Source of the DNA: Listeria swaminathanii
GTDB lineage: Bacteria; Bacillota; Bacilli; Lactobacillales; Listeriaceae
DNA: 64,000 bases
NCBI RefSeq assembly: GCF_014229645.1
Contig: NZ_JAATOD010000001.1
Span: forward strand, 992,001 to 1,056,000
Reading direction: 5' to 3'
Each line of letters starts with the position of its first letter. The stretch's first letter is position 1. The position numbers and the translations under genes were made by a program. Under the pieces are notes generated by a model. The model made no database searches. It was not told where the DNA came from and was given only the letters and a program-made list of their open reading frames with translations. Below are positions 18,119-27,525 of this stretch, piece after piece.

Positions 18119-19036
18119 TTGAGCAAGATTCCTGTCATCGTCATCGTTGGCCCAACTGCTGTCGGAAAGACAAGTTTAAGTATTGAACTAGCGAAAAAAT
18201 TGGATGGAGAAATCATTAGTGGCGACTCTATGCAAGTTTATCGTGGCTTAGATATCGGTACAGCAAAAATCACACCAGAAGAAATGGACGGTATAAAACA
18301 TTACCTGATTGATGTAACAGAGCCTTCTGCAGCTTTTACTGCTGCAAAATTCCAAGCAGAAACGAGGAAGTGGATAGAGGCGATACATGGTGCCGGTAAA
18401 TTACCAATTATTGTTGGTGGAACCGGGCTTTATATTCAATCCGTTTTCTATGATTATGATTTTGGGAACTCAAGCGAAGATAAGACTTACCGAGCAGAAT
18501 TAGAACGATTAGATAATACCGTTTTATGGCAAATGCTCGAACAAAAAGATCCAGAAAGCGCAGCGCAAATTCATGAAAATAATAAGCGGCGTGTCATTAG
18601 AGCATTAGAAGTGATGCATCTTACAGGAAAACTTTTCTCGGAATATCAAGTTCATAATGAACTAAATGCTACATATAAACCGCTTTTCCTAGGGCTCGAT
18701 TTGGATAGAGAACTACTTTACGAGCGAATTAATCAGCGTGTAAATCTGATGTTTGAGCAAGGTTTAGTTTTAGAAGCAAAACAATTGTATGATCAAAATT
18801 TAGCAGATGTACCAGCGATTCGCGGCATCGGCTACAAAGAATTATTCCCTTATTTTGAAGGGAGAAGTTCACTGGAAGAAGCGAAAGAATTAATTCAAAA
18901 AAACTCGCGGCATTTCGCGAAAAGGCAGTTAACGTGGTTTAGGAATAGAATGGACATTGACTGGATTCAAGCCGGTACTAGCACCACCGAAACCGAAGCG
19001 ATGAACAAAGTCACGACCTTTTTATCAGCTAAATAG
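18119..19036 (+). CDS. miaA: tRNA dimethylallyltransferase
   Basis: Transfers the dimethylallyl group to A37 of tRNAs reading UNN codons, the first step to ms2i6A. It has 305 aa. The P-loop [10 protein letters not shown] sits at residues 11-20, followed by the substrate motif [19 protein letters not shown] and GGTGLYIQS. The start is TTG at 18119, placed by AAGGAGG at 18105-18111 with 7-nt spacing; the longer frame from 18041 would run through the upstream terminator region. It is followed by hfq, the order also seen in many bacteria. Confidence 0.97.
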   Translation: MSKIPVIVIVGPTAVGKTSLSIELAKKLDGEIISGDSMQVYRGLDIGTAKITPEEMDGIKHYLIDVTEPSAAFTAAKFQAETRKWIEAIHGAGKLPIIVGGTGLYIQSVFYDYDFGNSSEDKTYRAELERLDNTVLWQMLEQKDPESAAQIHENNKRRVIRALEVMHLTGKLFSEYQVHNELNATYKPLFLGLDLDRELLYERINQRVNLMFEQGLVLEAKQLYDQNLADVPAIRGIGYKELFPYFEGRSSLEEAKELIQKNSRHFAKRQLTWFRNRMDIDWIQAGTSTTETEAMNKVTTFLSAK

Positions 19037-19045
19037 CGCTTTTCT

Positions 19046-19071
19046 GTTTGGTAGCAAGAAATAAAGGGTAT
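19046..19071 (+). promoter_or_regulatory. SigB-type promoter of hfq
   Basis: GTTT (19046-19049), 16 nt, GGGTAT (19066-19071) matches the general-stress SigB consensus. Hfq transcription in Listeria is known to depend on SigB, which supports the call. Confidence 0.7.
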
Positions 19072-19158
19072 TTGAAATTAGCCAACCAATTGCACAATGG
19101 AACTTCATTGGGGTTTGGGAAATTTTTTAGTATAAGATAGAGATTGGAGAGGGAAATT

Positions 19159-19392
19159 ATGAAACAAGGTGGACAAGGGTTACAGGACTATTACTTAAAT
19201 CAATTGCGTAAGGAGAAAATTCTTGCAACTGTATTTTTAACAAACGGCTTTCAGTTAAGAGGACGCGTTGTGAGTTTTGACAATTTTACCGTGCTACTAG
19301 ATGTCGAAGGAAAACAACAACTTGTATTTAAACACGCAATTTCAACTTTCTCCCCGCAAAAGAATGTCGCTTTAAATCCTGATGCGGAATAA
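19159..19392 (+). CDS. hfq: RNA chaperone Hfq
   Basis: Hexameric Sm-like protein that helps small RNAs pair with mRNAs. It has 77 aa. The N-terminal [14 protein letters not shown] helix is followed by the Sm1 strands ([23 protein letters not shown]) and the Sm2 motif FKHAIST. The C-terminal tail is very short, as usual in Gram-positives. The start is ATG at 19159 behind GGAGAGGG; the in-frame TTG at 19144 lacks its own ribosome-binding site. It lies between miaA and hflX, with a SigB-like promoter upstream and a terminator downstream. Confidence 0.97.
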   Translation: MKQGGQGLQDYYLNQLRKEKILATVFLTNGFQLRGRVVSFDNFTVLLDVEGKQQLVFKHAISTFSPQKNVALNPDAE

Positions 19393-19413
19393 GCACTTTA
19401 CTTAAAAGACAGG

Positions 19414-19450
19414 GAACTCGCTTTTTTGCGACGTTTCATGTCTTTTTTTT
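19414..19450 (+). terminator. Terminator after hfq
   Basis: Imperfect hairpin (AAAGACAGGGAAC... / GTTTCATGTCTTT) with an internal CGC/GCG stem, ending in T8. Confidence 0.65.
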
Positions 19451-19501
19451 ATGCGCAAAATATGCTACGATTAGTCTTGTCTGAAAAAGGGAGAAATGCT
19501 T

Positions 19502-20725
19502 GTGGAACGTGAAAAAATAATACTTGTAGGTGTCATTTTACCAAATAAAACAGAAGAAGCTTTTTGGAATTCTATGAATGAATTACACAGCTTAGCAAAA
19601 ACCGCTAACGGCGAAGTGGCGGATGAATTAATTCAAAAATTAGAGCGAGTCAATCAAGCATCGTTCATTGGCTCCGGTAAACTGGAGGAACTTGCTGCAT
19701 TAGTGGAAATGCATGAGGCGGATATCGTTATTTTCAATAGCGAGCTCAGCGCTACACAAGTGCGTAATATTTCAGCGGCAGTCGAAGCACGAATTATCGA
19801 CCGTACACAATTGATTTTAGATATTTTTGCTATGCGAGCAAAATCCAAAGAAGGAAAATTGCAAGTTGCCTACGCACAATATAAATATCTTTTACCAAGG
19901 CTTAGTGGACAAGGTGCCATGTTATCAAAACTAGGCGGCGGTATTGGTTCCAGAGGTCCTGGTGAGTCGAAATTAGAAATGGATAAACGGCATATTCGCG
20001 AAAAAATGCATGATATTAAAGCGCAACTCATGCATGTAGAAAAGCATCGTAAGCGAATTATCGAACGGAGAAATACTCAATCCGTATTTCGCTTTGGGTT
20101 GATCGGTTATACGAATGCCGGGAAATCAACCATATTTAACCGTCTAACGAATGAAACAACTTTAGAGGAAGATAAATTATTTGCAACACTCGATCCAACA
20201 ACGCGGAAAATCCGATTTCCTGGAGGTTTTCAAGCACTTTTAACGGATACAGTTGGATTTATACAAGACTTACCAACGACTTTAATTGCGGCATTTCGCT
20301 CTACTTTGGAAGAAACGGCTAATGTGGATGTATTAATTCATGTGGTAGACGCATCGAATCCAGATTACTTGCAACATGAAACGACGGTAATTTCTTTGCT
20401 AGAGGAACTCGAAATGAATCATCTGCCAACGTTAGTCATTTACAATAAAATGGACCAAGCACCAGCGTCTTTCGTGCCAGACCAACCAGAACATTTACTT
20501 ATTTCTGCACTTGATCCAGCTGCACAAGAAATAATAAAGCAGCGAATGATAGAATTAATCGAAAAAAATTGGGTGTTCTTTACATTAGAACTTTCCGAAG
20601 AAAAAGGAAAAGAATTAGCACAAATTAAACAACAGGCGTGGGTTACGAAACTTGAATATATCGAATCGAAGCAAAGTTACTACATTGAAGGATATGAGCC
20701 GAGAAAGGAGTCTAGCAATGACTGA
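19502..20725 (+). CDS. hflX: Ribosome-associated GTPase HflX
   Basis: Splits or rescues stalled 70S ribosomes under stress. It has 407 aa. An N-terminal nucleotide-binding domain is followed by a glycine-rich linker (SGQGAMLSKLGGGIGSRGPG) and a TRAFAC GTPase domain with G1 GYTNAGKST, G3 DTVGFI and G4 NKMD. GTG at 19502 is chosen because GGGAG lies 8 nt before it; ATG at 19496 is in frame but only about 2 nt from that site. The stop overlaps the next gene by 8 bases, so the two are coupled, as in Bacillus ynbA-ynbB. Confidence 0.95.
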   Translation: MEREKIILVGVILPNKTEEAFWNSMNELHSLAKTANGEVADELIQKLERVNQASFIGSGKLEELAALVEMHEADIVIFNSELSATQVRNISAAVEARIIDRTQLILDIFAMRAKSKEGKLQVAYAQYKYLLPRLSGQGAMLSKLGGGIGSRGPGESKLEMDKRHIREKMHDIKAQLMHVEKHRKRIIERRNTQSVFRFGLIGYTNAGKSTIFNRLTNETTLEEDKLFATLDPTTRKIRFPGGFQALLTDTVGFIQDLPTTLIAAFRSTLEETANVDVLIHVVDASNPDYLQHETTVISLLEELEMNHLPTLVIYNKMDQAPASFVPDQPEHLLISALDPAAQEIIKQRMIELIEKNWVFFTLELSEEKGKELAQIKQQAWVTKLEYIESKQSYYIEGYEPRKESSND

Positions 20726-21953
20726 TATACAAACAATCAGAAAAAAAGTCGAAGCGCAAATTGCCAATTTACAAAATGAAACAGACGATATTGCGGAATT
20801 TAATCAAGCGAAAGTGTTAGATGCTTTTCAAGAAAATAAAGTAAGCGATTTTCATTTCCATCCGTCGACAGGCTATGGCTATGATGATGAAGGAAGAGAT
20901 ACGTTAGAGCGCGTTTATGCGAGCGTGTTTAAAACGGAAGCGGCACTTGTACGCCCGCAAATTATTTCGGGAACGCATGCTATTTCCACGGTGCTCTTTG
21001 GGATTTTGCGGCCGGAAGATGAACTACTTTATATTACAGGACAGCCATACGATACATTAGAAGAGATTGTTGGTATGCGTAGTCAAGGGCAAGGCTCTTT
21101 GAAAGATTTTCATATCGGCTACAATTCTGTGCCGCTTCAAGCAAATGGGGATGTGGATTTGCCTGGTGTCGCTGAAAAAATGACACCAAAGACAAAATTG
21201 ATTGGTATCCAGCGTTCGCGTGGCTATGCCGATAGACCATCTTTTACAATCGGAAAAATAAAAGAAATGATTAGCTTTGTTAAAAATATCAATCCAGAAG
21301 TTATTGTTTTTGTCGATAATTGTTATGGAGAGTTTGCGGAATACCTGGAACCTACAGAAGTTGGCGCCGATATTATCGCGGGCTCATTAATCAAGAATCC
21401 CGGCGGCGGCTTAGCCAAAACAGGCGGCTACATTGCTGGGAAAGAAGCATTGGTTGATTTGTGCGGCTATCGTTTAACGACACCGGGAATAGGTCGAGAA
21501 GCAGGCGCATCACTTTATAGTTTATTAGAAATGTATCAAGGTTTCTTTTTAGCGCCACACGTAACTGCTCAAGCAATCAAAGGGGCCCGGTTCACGGCTG
21601 CGATGTTAGCTGAGTTTGTTGTAGAAGCTGATCCTGTTTGGGACGCCCCGAGAACAGATTTGATTCAGAGCGTTTCTTTTCATGATAAAGAGAAAATGGT
21701 GGCTTTCGCTCAAGCAATACAAGCTGCTTCGCCAGTCAATGCGCATGTTTTACCGATTGGTGCTTATATGCCGGGCTATGAAGATGACGTGATAATGGCA
21801 GCTGGCACATTTATCCAAGGTGCGAGTTTAGAACTAACAGCCGATGGTCCGATTAGAGAACCTTATCAACTCTATGTGCAAGGCGGTTTGACGTACGAAC
21901 ATATCAAAATCGCTGTCACTCGAGCAATTGAAAAAACATTATACAAAAAGTAA
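20718..21953 (+). CDS. PLP-dependent methionine gamma-lyase family protein (YnbB / 'aluminium resistance' type)
   Basis: 411-aa fold-type I PLP enzyme of the YnbB family, found next to hflX and glnR in Bacillus as well. Visible motifs are the aromatic and phosphate region RPQIISGTHAIS, VFVDNCYGEF with the Asp that contacts the pyridine nitrogen, and GSLIKNPGGGLAKTGGYI with the likely Schiff-base lysine. The natural substrate is not established; the label 'aluminium resistance' is historical. The ATG at 20718 has AAAGGAG upstream and lies 8 nt inside hflX. Confidence 0.88.
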   Translation: MTDIQTIRKKVEAQIANLQNETDDIAEFNQAKVLDAFQENKVSDFHFHPSTGYGYDDEGRDTLERVYASVFKTEAALVRPQIISGTHAISTVLFGILRPEDELLYITGQPYDTLEEIVGMRSQGQGSLKDFHIGYNSVPLQANGDVDLPGVAEKMTPKTKLIGIQRSRGYADRPSFTIGKIKEMISFVKNINPEVIVFVDNCYGEFAEYLEPTEVGADIIAGSLIKNPGGGLAKTGGYIAGKEALVDLCGYRLTTPGIGREAGASLYSLLEMYQGFFLAPHVTAQAIKGARFTAAMLAEFVVEADPVWDAPRTDLIQSVSFHDKEKMVAFAQAIQAASPVNAHVLPIGAYMPGYEDDVIMAAGTFIQGASLELTADGPIREPYQLYVQGGLTYEHIKIAVTRAIEKTLYKK

Positions 21954-21985
21954 CATTCGTTTTCAAAAAAATATTTTTTATTTTT

Positions 21986-22016
21986 GCCGTGATATAATTT
22001 ATCGCGGTTTTTTTGT
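21986..22016 (+). terminator. Terminator after the PLP enzyme gene
   Basis: Stem CCGTGAT / ATCGCGG (one G-U pair) with a T7 tail. Confidence 0.75.
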
Positions 22017-22051
22017 GTTAAAAAGGTTGATATATAAGGGGTTTTTGCTAA

Positions 22052-22102
22052 TGTTAGATTATCTTACATAAATTTGACAAAACATCTGACGTACATTATA
22101 AT
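22052..22102 (+). promoter_or_regulatory. glnRA promoter with GlnR/TnrA-type operator
   Basis: Consensus promoter TTGACA (22074-22079), 17-nt spacer, TATAAT (22097-22102). TGTTA-N7-TTACA (22052-22068) matches the GlnR box TGTNAN7TNACA exactly. A degenerate second box (22075-22091) overlaps the -35, the same two-site layout as Bacillus glnRA. It implies repression by GlnR in nitrogen excess. Confidence 0.92.
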
Positions 22103-22147
22103 GCAACTATCATCAAAAAAATAATTATGTTTTGAGGGGGAATTGTC

Positions 22148-22516
22148 GTGAGTGAAAAGGAAATCCGGAGATCAATGCCGCTTTTTCCAATTGGACCTGT
22201 GATGAAGCTAACCGATCTCACCGCTAGACAAATTCGCTACTATGAAGACCAAGGATTAATCCATCCAGCACGCAATCAAGGAAATCACCGTTTGTACTCA
22301 CTTCAAGACATTGATGTTCTGCTAGAGATAAAAGATTATTTGAATGATGGTCTGAATATTGCGGGAATTAAGAAAATGTATCAAATGCAGCAAAAAGAAT
22401 CAAAAGAACCTTTGACAGATGATGATGTCCGCAAAATACTTAGAAAAGAAATGCAACAAGCTGGCCGTTTTGTAAAACAAGATGCGACAGGGAAACAACA
22501 ATTACCAAGGTTTTAA
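22148..22516 (+). CDS. glnR: MerR-family nitrogen regulator GlnR
   Basis: Repressor of glnRA and other nitrogen genes; feedback-inhibited glutamine synthetase activates it. It has 122 aa. The N-terminal winged-helix MerR domain shows LTARQIRYYEDQGLIHPARN and GNHRLYS, and a short C-terminal tail senses GlnA. The start is GTG at 22148 with GAGGGGG 7 nt upstream. It is autoregulated through the operator just upstream and co-transcribed with glnA, with only 70 nt between and no terminator. Confidence 0.96.
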   Translation: MSEKEIRRSMPLFPIGPVMKLTDLTARQIRYYEDQGLIHPARNQGNHRLYSLQDIDVLLEIKDYLNDGLNIAGIKKMYQMQQKESKEPLTDDDVRKILRKEMQQAGRFVKQDATGKQQLPRF

Positions 22517-22586
22517 AAAAACAAGAAGAGGTATTTACTTTATTTAGAAGTTAATATAATTAGATTATTTAGGAGGAATTTAGATT

Positions 22587-23921
22587 ATGGCAAAATATAC
22601 AAAAGAAGACATTTTCCGCTTTGCAGATGAACAAAATGTAAAATTTATTCGTTTACAGTTCACGGATATTCTAGGAATAATTAAGAATGTGGAAATTCCT
22701 GTTAGCCAACTAAAGAAAGCACTTGATAACAAAATCATGTTTGATGGTTCCTCCATTGAAGGCTTTGTACGAATTGAAGAGTCTGATATGTACTTATTCC
22801 CGGATTTAGACACTTGGGTTGTATTCCCTTGGACAGCTGAAAAAGGAAAAGTTGCAAGAATGATTTGTGATATTTTTAATCCTGATATGACACCATTTGC
22901 AGGAGATCCACGCGCTAACTTAAAACGTGTACTTAAAGAGATGGAAGAGCTAGGTTTCACTGAATTCAACTTAGGACCTGAGCCAGAATTCTTCCTATTC
23001 AAATTAGATGAAAATCGTCGTCCGACTTTAGAATTAAATGATAGTGGTGGTTACTTCGATTTAGCACCAACCGACTTAGGCGAAAACTGTCGCCGCGATA
23101 TCGTGCTTGAATTAGAAGAAATGGGCTTTGAAATTGAAGCTTCTCACCATGAAGTAGCACCTGGTCAACATGAAATTGACTTTAAATATGAAGATGCGAT
23201 TACAGCATGTGATAGCATCCAAACATTTAAGTTAGTTGTAAAAACAATTGCTCGTAAACATGGCTTGCATGCGACCTTTATGCCAAAACCGTTATTTGGT
23301 GTAAATGGCTCCGGAATGCATTTCAACATGTCATTATTTAATGAAGAAGGCAATGCTTTCTACGATGAACATGGCGAACTAGAATTAAGTCAAACAGCTT
23401 ATCATTTCTTAGCAGGTATGTTAAAACATGCTCGCGGATATACGGCTGTTACAAACCCGACAATCAACTCGTTCAAACGTTTAGTTCCAGGATATGAAGC
23501 ACCTTGTTACATTGCGTGGTCAGGTAAAAACCGTAGCCCGCTTGTACGTGTTCCTAGCTCTCGCGGACTAAGTACTCGTCTTGAATTACGTAGTGTGGAT
23601 CCATCTGCTAATCCATATTTAGCAATGGCTGTACTATTGAAAGCTGGTTTATCTGGAATTAAAGGAGAATTAACTCCTCCAGCACCAGTTGACCGTAACA
23701 TCTACGGCATGAACGAAGAAGAACGCGAAGCAACTGGAATTTATGATCTTCCAGAAAGCTTAGGCCATGCTTTAATCGAGCTTGAAAAAGATGATGTCAT
23801 TAAAGATGGTTTAGGTGAGCACATTTTTGAACACTTTATTGAAGCGAAAACAATTGAGTGTGATATGTTCCGTACAGCGGTTCATCCGTGGGAACGCGAA
23901 CAATATCTTGAAATTTATTAA
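22587..23921 (+). CDS. glnA: Glutamine synthetase, type I-alpha
   Basis: Makes glutamine from glutamate, ammonia and ATP. It has 444 aa and forms a dodecamer. Motifs seen: FDGSSIEGF, the metal-binding [11 protein letters not shown], the ATP-site [30 protein letters not shown] and NRSPLVRVP. The Gram-positive alpha form lacks the adenylylation loop, so control is by feedback inhibition and GlnR. AGGAGG precedes the ATG. It is the second gene of the glnRA operon and ends at a strong terminator. Confidence 0.98.
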   Translation: MAKYTKEDIFRFADEQNVKFIRLQFTDILGIIKNVEIPVSQLKKALDNKIMFDGSSIEGFVRIEESDMYLFPDLDTWVVFPWTAEKGKVARMICDIFNPDMTPFAGDPRANLKRVLKEMEELGFTEFNLGPEPEFFLFKLDENRRPTLELNDSGGYFDLAPTDLGENCRRDIVLELEEMGFEIEASHHEVAPGQHEIDFKYEDAITACDSIQTFKLVVKTIARKHGLHATFMPKPLFGVNGSGMHFNMSLFNEEGNAFYDEHGELELSQTAYHFLAGMLKHARGYTAVTNPTINSFKRLVPGYEAPCYIAWSGKNRSPLVRVPSSRGLSTRLELRSVDPSANPYLAMAVLLKAGLSGIKGELTPPAPVDRNIYGMNEEEREATGIYDLPESLGHALIELEKDDVIKDGLGEHIFEHFIEAKTIECDMFRTAVHPWEREQYLEIY

Positions 23922-23930
23922 TCGTCAAAG

Positions 23931-23962
23931 GCTCGTTTCCTTATTTGGAAGCGAGCTTTTTT
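23931..23962 (+). terminator. Terminator after glnA
   Basis: Stem GCTCGTTTCC / GGAAGCGAGC with 6-nt loop and T7. Confidence 0.9.
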
Positions 23963-24067
23963 TGCTTGTATTCGGAAATTAAATGTTTGATGTTTGGCTA
24001 ATGGAGGCATATATTTAAAAATGTGCTAGTAAAAGAAGGGATATGTTTGCTAGGGAAAGGGGAAGAT

Positions 24068-25363
24068 ATGCAGATTACCTTAGCTATTTTAGTATTCGCC
24101 GTGACGCTTTTATTTGTTATTTGGCAACCTAAAAACTTATCAATAGGTTGGTCAGCTTGTTGTGGTGCGGTACTTGCATTATTACTTGGAGTTGTCACGT
24201 TATCGGACGTTGTCACAGTAACGGGGATTGTTTGGAATGCGACACTCGCGTTTATTGCTATTATCATTATTTCGCTTATTTTGGATGAAATTGGATTTTT
24301 CGAGTGGGCCGCATTACATATGGCAAGACTAGCAAAAGGGAACGGGCTATTGATGTTTGTTCTTATTTCTATTTTAGGTGCTCTAGTCGCCGCGCTTTTT
24401 GCTAACGATGGTGCCGCGCTGATTTTAACGCCAATTGTTTTAGCGATGGTACGCGCGTTGAACTTTGATGAGAAAAAGGTTTTTCCGTTTATTATTGCAA
24501 GTGGATTTATTGCGGACACGACGTCATTGCCGCTTGTTGTTAGTAATTTAGTTAATATTGTTTCGGCTGATTTCTTTGGAATTAGTTTTTCGCAGTATGC
24601 GCTAATGATGTGGATTCCAACTGTTTTTTCTTTAGTGGCGAGTATGGTTGTTTTGTACATATATTTCCGAAAAGCGCTACCCAGAAAATATGATGTCAGC
24701 GTGATTCGAGCGCCATCTTCTGCGCTAAAAGATAAACAAATGTTTCGGATTTCTTGGGGAATACTTATCATTCTTGTGGCAGGCTATTTTTTGAGCAGTT
24801 TTTTGGAGATTCCAGTATCTTTTATCGCTTTATTAGTCGCTTTTATCTTTTTATTAGTGGGCGCGAAAAGTCGCTCTATATCCTCCAAATCGATTTTAAA
24901 AGGGGCGCCTTGGAATATTGTGTTTTTCTCGGTGGGGATGTACGTCGTGGTATACGGATTGCAAAATGCGGGTATTACTAAATTATTAGCAGAAGCTATT
25001 TCTTATGTCGCTAATTATGGCTTGTTTGCTGGTACGGTTGGAATGGGCTTTATCGCAGCGCTACTGTCTTCTGTCATGAATAATTTGCCTACAGTTATGA
25101 TCGATGCACTGGCGATTGATCATACCTCATTTACCGGGGTGATGAAAGAAGCGCTAGTATACGCCAACGTCATCGGATCTGATTTAGGACCAAAAATAAC
25201 ACCCATCGGTTCACTTGCGACTTTACTCTGGCTCCATGTATTAGCACAAAAAGGCATCAAAATCAGCTGGGGCTCTTATTTTAAAATAGGGATTGTTATA
25301 ACTATCCCTGTATTATTTATTACGCTTGTCGGTTTATATATTTCTTTGCTTATTTGGAACTAA
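24068..25363 (+). CDS. ArsB/NhaD-superfamily permease (annotated arsenic efflux type)
   Basis: Integral membrane transporter, 431 aa, with about eleven helices. The ion-transporter repeats include [18 protein letters not shown] in the first half and a matching [14 protein letters not shown] plus [20 protein letters not shown] in the second half, as in ArsB. It could export arsenite/antimonite or carry another anion. No ArsR, ArsC or ArsA gene is adjacent, so the arsenic role is not supported by context. The ATG at 24068 is behind AAAGGGGAAG; the longer frame from 24023 adds residues without membrane character. Confidence 0.8.
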   Translation: MQITLAILVFAVTLLFVIWQPKNLSIGWSACCGAVLALLLGVVTLSDVVTVTGIVWNATLAFIAIIIISLILDEIGFFEWAALHMARLAKGNGLLMFVLISILGALVAALFANDGAALILTPIVLAMVRALNFDEKKVFPFIIASGFIADTTSLPLVVSNLVNIVSADFFGISFSQYALMMWIPTVFSLVASMVVLYIYFRKALPRKYDVSVIRAPSSALKDKQMFRISWGILIILVAGYFLSSFLEIPVSFIALLVAFIFLLVGAKSRSISSKSILKGAPWNIVFFSVGMYVVVYGLQNAGITKLLAEAISYVANYGLFAGTVGMGFIAALLSSVMNNLPTVMIDALAIDHTSFTGVMKEALVYANVIGSDLGPKITPIGSLATLLWLHVLAQKGIKISWGSYFKIGIVITIPVLFITLVGLYISLLIWN

Positions 25364-25365
25364 AA

Positions 25366-25405
25366 AACCCCTGTACACTTATTAGAAAGCGTGCAAGGGT
25401 TTTTG
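25366..25405. terminator. Bidirectional terminator between permease and acetyltransferase
   Basis: Stem AACCCCTGTACAC / GTGCAAGGGTT with A and T runs on both sides, between converging genes. Confidence 0.82.
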
Positions 25406-25927
25406 TCATGCCTTATAAAGAACGTGTGGCTTTAATGGATCACCGTTTTCTAAAGCAGGATGTTCGAAAATAGCTACTTTAGTGAAGTGGATCTTTTGCA
25501 TCACTTGTTCTGAAGGCTTATTTAATGTTGCTGTGAAACTATATATTTCGTTAATAGAGGTATTTTCTTTCGCGAATGCTAATGCGCCTAGTGCGGCTTC
25601 AGTGGCATAGCCTTGATTCCACACAGATCTCTTTAAACGCCAACCAATTTCGATGCAAGGAGTAAAGTCTGCTTCAAAAGTAGCCTCATGAAATCCGGCA
25701 AATCCAATAAATTCGCCAGTAGATTTTTCTTCGATTGCGAAAAGGCCATATCCGCGGGAGGTTAGTTCTTCTTGGTTTCTATTAAGCAGTGCATTGCTTT
25801 CGTTTGTAGTTAATCTGGCTGGGAAGTATTTCATCACTTCTTCGTCTGCATTCATTTGACTAAAAGGAAGGTAATCACTTGCTAAATAATCTCTTGCAAT
25901 AAGTCGTTCAGTTTCAAAATAAATCAA
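25406..25927 (-). CDS. GNAT-family N-acetyltransferase (RimJ/RimL type)
   Basis: About 173 aa, acetyl-CoA dependent. It opens with the RimJ/L signature IYFETERLIARDY and has FIGFAGFHEATFE, IGWRLKRSVWNQGYATEAALGALAFA (the acetyl-CoA pyrophosphate loop is WNQGYATEA), and a C-terminal NKPSEQVMQKIHFTKVA helix. The substrate is unknown; members acetylate ribosomal protein N-termini or small molecules. The start is probably TTG at 25927 with GGGTGG upstream, but GTG at 25939 is in frame and possible. It lies 30 nt downstream of lexA on the same strand, so it may be read from the SOS promoter. Confidence 0.82.
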   Translation of the reverse strand: MIYFETERLIARDYLASDYLPFSQMNADEEVMKYFPARLTTNESNALLNRNQEELTSRGYGLFAIEEKSTGEFIGFAGFHEATFEADFTPCIEIGWRLKRSVWNQGYATEAALGALAFAKENTSINEIYSFTATLNKPSEQVMQKIHFTKVAIFEHPALENGDPLKPHVLYKA

Positions 25928-25957
25928 GTTAACAACCACCCGTTCCAGCTGATAAAA

Positions 25958-26572
25958 TTAGCGAATGTCTCGATACAGTCCGATTACTTTTCCGAGAATG
26001 GTTACGTTATTTAAAAGGATAGGCTCTAAAGCATCGTTTTCAGGTTGTAATCTAAAATGATTGGCTTCTTTATAGAAACGTTTACATGTCGCTTCGTTTT
26101 CATCGGTCATTGCTACAACGATTTCGCCATTAATTGCGGAACTTTGTTGGCGAACGATAACTTTATCTCCATCAAGAATTCCAGCATTGATCATGCTTTC
26201 GCCGTCGATTTCTAACATAAAGACATTCGTTTCTCCGGCTGCCATATATTCTGGTAATGGGAAGTATTCGTCAATGTTTTCAACAGCAGTAATAGGCATT
26301 CCGGCTGTTACTTTACCGATAATAGGAATATTTACTACATTTGGTGTTTCTGCTTCATCTTCTAACGATAATATTTCAATTGCGCGAGGCTTTGTTGGGT
26401 CACGTCTAATCAGGCCTTTTCCTTCAAGTCGAGCAAGATGCCCATGAACAGTAGAACTGGAAGCGAGACCGACTGCTTCACCAATTTCTCGTACGGAAGG
26501 TGGATAACCTTTTTCTTTTACTTCTGATTTAATAAATTCATATATATCTTGTTGGCGTTTAGATATCTTCAT
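25958..26572 (-). CDS. lexA: SOS repressor LexA
   Basis: Represses the DNA-damage regulon until RecA filaments trigger self-cleavage. It has 204 aa. The N-terminal winged helix ([23 protein letters not shown]) binds DNA. The C-terminal S24-type peptidase domain has the cleavage site Ala90-Gly91 (VTAGMP), catalytic Ser126 (DGESM) and Lys164 (ATCKRF). It is divergent from yneA, and the shared intergenic region holds three SOS boxes, one over its own -35, so it is autoregulated. Confidence 0.97.
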   Translation of the reverse strand: MKISKRQQDIYEFIKSEVKEKGYPPSVREIGEAVGLASSSTVHGHLARLEGKGLIRRDPTKPRAIEILSLEDEAETPNVVNIPIIGKVTAGMPITAVENIDEYFPLPEYMAAGETNVFMLEIDGESMINAGILDGDKVIVRQQSSAINGEIVVAMTDENEATCKRFYKEANHFRLQPENDALEPILLNNVTILGKVIGLYRDIR

Positions 26573-26611
26573 GGTTTCACCTCATTAAATTAATGGTTAT
26601 TTTATAATTCA

Positions 26612-26651
26612 AGTATAGCAAAAGAAAAACCAATATGCAAACAAAGGTTCG
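26612..26651 (-). promoter_or_regulatory. lexA promoter with SOS box
   Basis: On the minus strand, TTGCAT (26635-26640), 17 nt, TATACT (26612-26617). The SOS box CAAAC-N4-GTTCG (26638-26651) has one mismatch to CGAAC-N4-GTTCG and overlaps the -35. Confidence 0.75.
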
Positions 26652-26658
26652 TTTTTTA

Positions 26659-26710
26659 TTGACATATGCGAACGGTTGTTCTATAATATAGAAAAGCGAA
26701 CATACATTCT
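26659..26710 (+). promoter_or_regulatory. yneA promoter with two SOS boxes
   Basis: Consensus TTGACA (26659-26664), 17 nt, TATAAT (26682-26687). SOS box CGAAC-GGTT-GTTCT (26669-26682) fills the spacer, and a second, CGAAC-ATAC-ATTCT (26697-26710), covers the early transcribed region, giving tight repression. Confidence 0.85.
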
Positions 26711-26727
26711 TTTTGGAGGGATTATTA

Positions 26728-27057
26728 ATGACTTTAAAATTAATTTGGGATAAATTTTATGTTTCTATCATATTTGTACTTACTTGTTTGGTTCTGGGGA
26801 TTATTTTAATGTGCACAGTTGTTGGCGGGGGAAATGATTATTTGGAAGTGAATGTAAGTGAAGGGGATTCATTGTGGGCACTAGCTGACAAATATGCCGG
26901 GAAGAGCGATATGGCAAAAACAGACTTTGTTTCTTGGGTAGAAAAAGAAAATAACCTTTCAGATGGTCATGTGGAAGCTGGGGATTCCGTTGTAATTCCA
27001 GTACACAAAACAAAGTTGTTAAAGAGTGATAGAACGATTCAATTAGCAAACCAGTAA
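26728..27057 (+). CDS. yneA: SOS cell-division suppressor YneA
   Basis: Membrane-anchored LysM protein that delays septation during the SOS response. It has 109 aa: a transmembrane helix at about 10-32 and a LysM-like domain at about 39-95 ([19 protein letters not shown] ... [10 protein letters not shown]). The ATG at 26728 follows TTGGAGGG with correct spacing; the in-frame start at 26713 falls within the Shine-Dalgarno area. It is divergent from lexA and controlled by two SOS boxes. The Bacillus neighbour yneB, a resolvase-like gene, is absent here. Confidence 0.93.
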   Translation: MTLKLIWDKFYVSIIFVLTCLVLGIILMCTVVGGGNDYLEVNVSEGDSLWALADKYAGKSDMAKTDFVSWVEKENNLSDGHVEAGDSVVIPVHKTKLLKSDRTIQLANQ

Positions 27058-27090
27058 GGTCGATTTAACGGCCGTTTATGATATAATAGT

Positions 27091-27123
27091 AGAAAGTAGC
27101 AATTTGCTGCTTTCTTATTTTTT
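27091..27123 (+). terminator. Terminator after yneA
   Basis: Stem AGAAAGTAGCAA (27091-27102) / TTGCTGCTTTCT (27104-27115, with G-U), then TTATTTTTT. A TATAAT at 27082-27087 just before it is of uncertain use. Confidence 0.6.
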
Positions 27124-27148
27124 ACTACATTGAAGAAAAGGATGAAGA

Positions 27149-27382
27149 ATGATGCTAGAAAAAGCTAAAATAGATCGTATCAATGAACTTTCTAAAAAGA
27201 AAAAAGCAGGCACTTTAACAGCAGCTGAGAAAGTAGAACAAGACAAATTACGAAAAGAATACATTAAGTCCTTTCGCACGCATATGAAAGGAACAATCGA
27301 AAATACAACAATCATTGATCCGAATGGAAAAGATGTAACGCCGCATAAAGTAAAACAACTTAGAAAAAACAAAGACCAATAA
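27149..27382 (+). CDS. UPF0291/DUF896 small protein YnzC
   Basis: 77-aa basic helical protein of the YnzC family, with a conserved helix-turn-helix hairpin ([21 protein letters not shown] ... [14 protein letters not shown]) and [15 protein letters not shown]. In Bacillus the homologue sits in the SOS-controlled yneA-yneB-ynzC operon; its molecular role is not known. Here a hairpin separates it from yneA, so co-expression would need read-through. The start could be either of two adjacent ATG codons (27149 or 27152) behind AAAAGGA. Confidence 0.87.
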   Translation: MMLEKAKIDRINELSKKKKAGTLTAAEKVEQDKLRKEYIKSFRTHMKGTIENTTIIDPNGKDVTPHKVKQLRKNKDQ

Positions 27383-27433
27383 TTAACACCAAATGAACAA
27401 TTTCGCGCAAATGAACAAAAATACCAATCAATT

Positions 27434-27474
27434 AAGCAATTTAAAGCAACTATTAGTTGTGTTAATTGCTTTTT
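27434..27474 (+). terminator. Terminator after ynzC
   Basis: Outer stem AAGCAATTTA / TTAATTGCTT with an inner CAACT/AGTTG stem, followed by T5. Confidence 0.65.
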
Positions 27475-27525
27475 AGGCTTATTATTAAAAGTAGTTAAAA
27501 TTATATTGAAGAGAGGATGTTTCAT

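Noticed and set aside
24754..24981. Small plus-strand open frame within the permease gene
   Set aside because: Out of frame with the membrane protein, no start signal; shadow frame.
24068..25363. Arsenic-resistance operon
   Set aside because: The permease is alone between glnA and an acetyltransferase; no ArsR, ArsC, ArsA or ArsD genes adjoin it.
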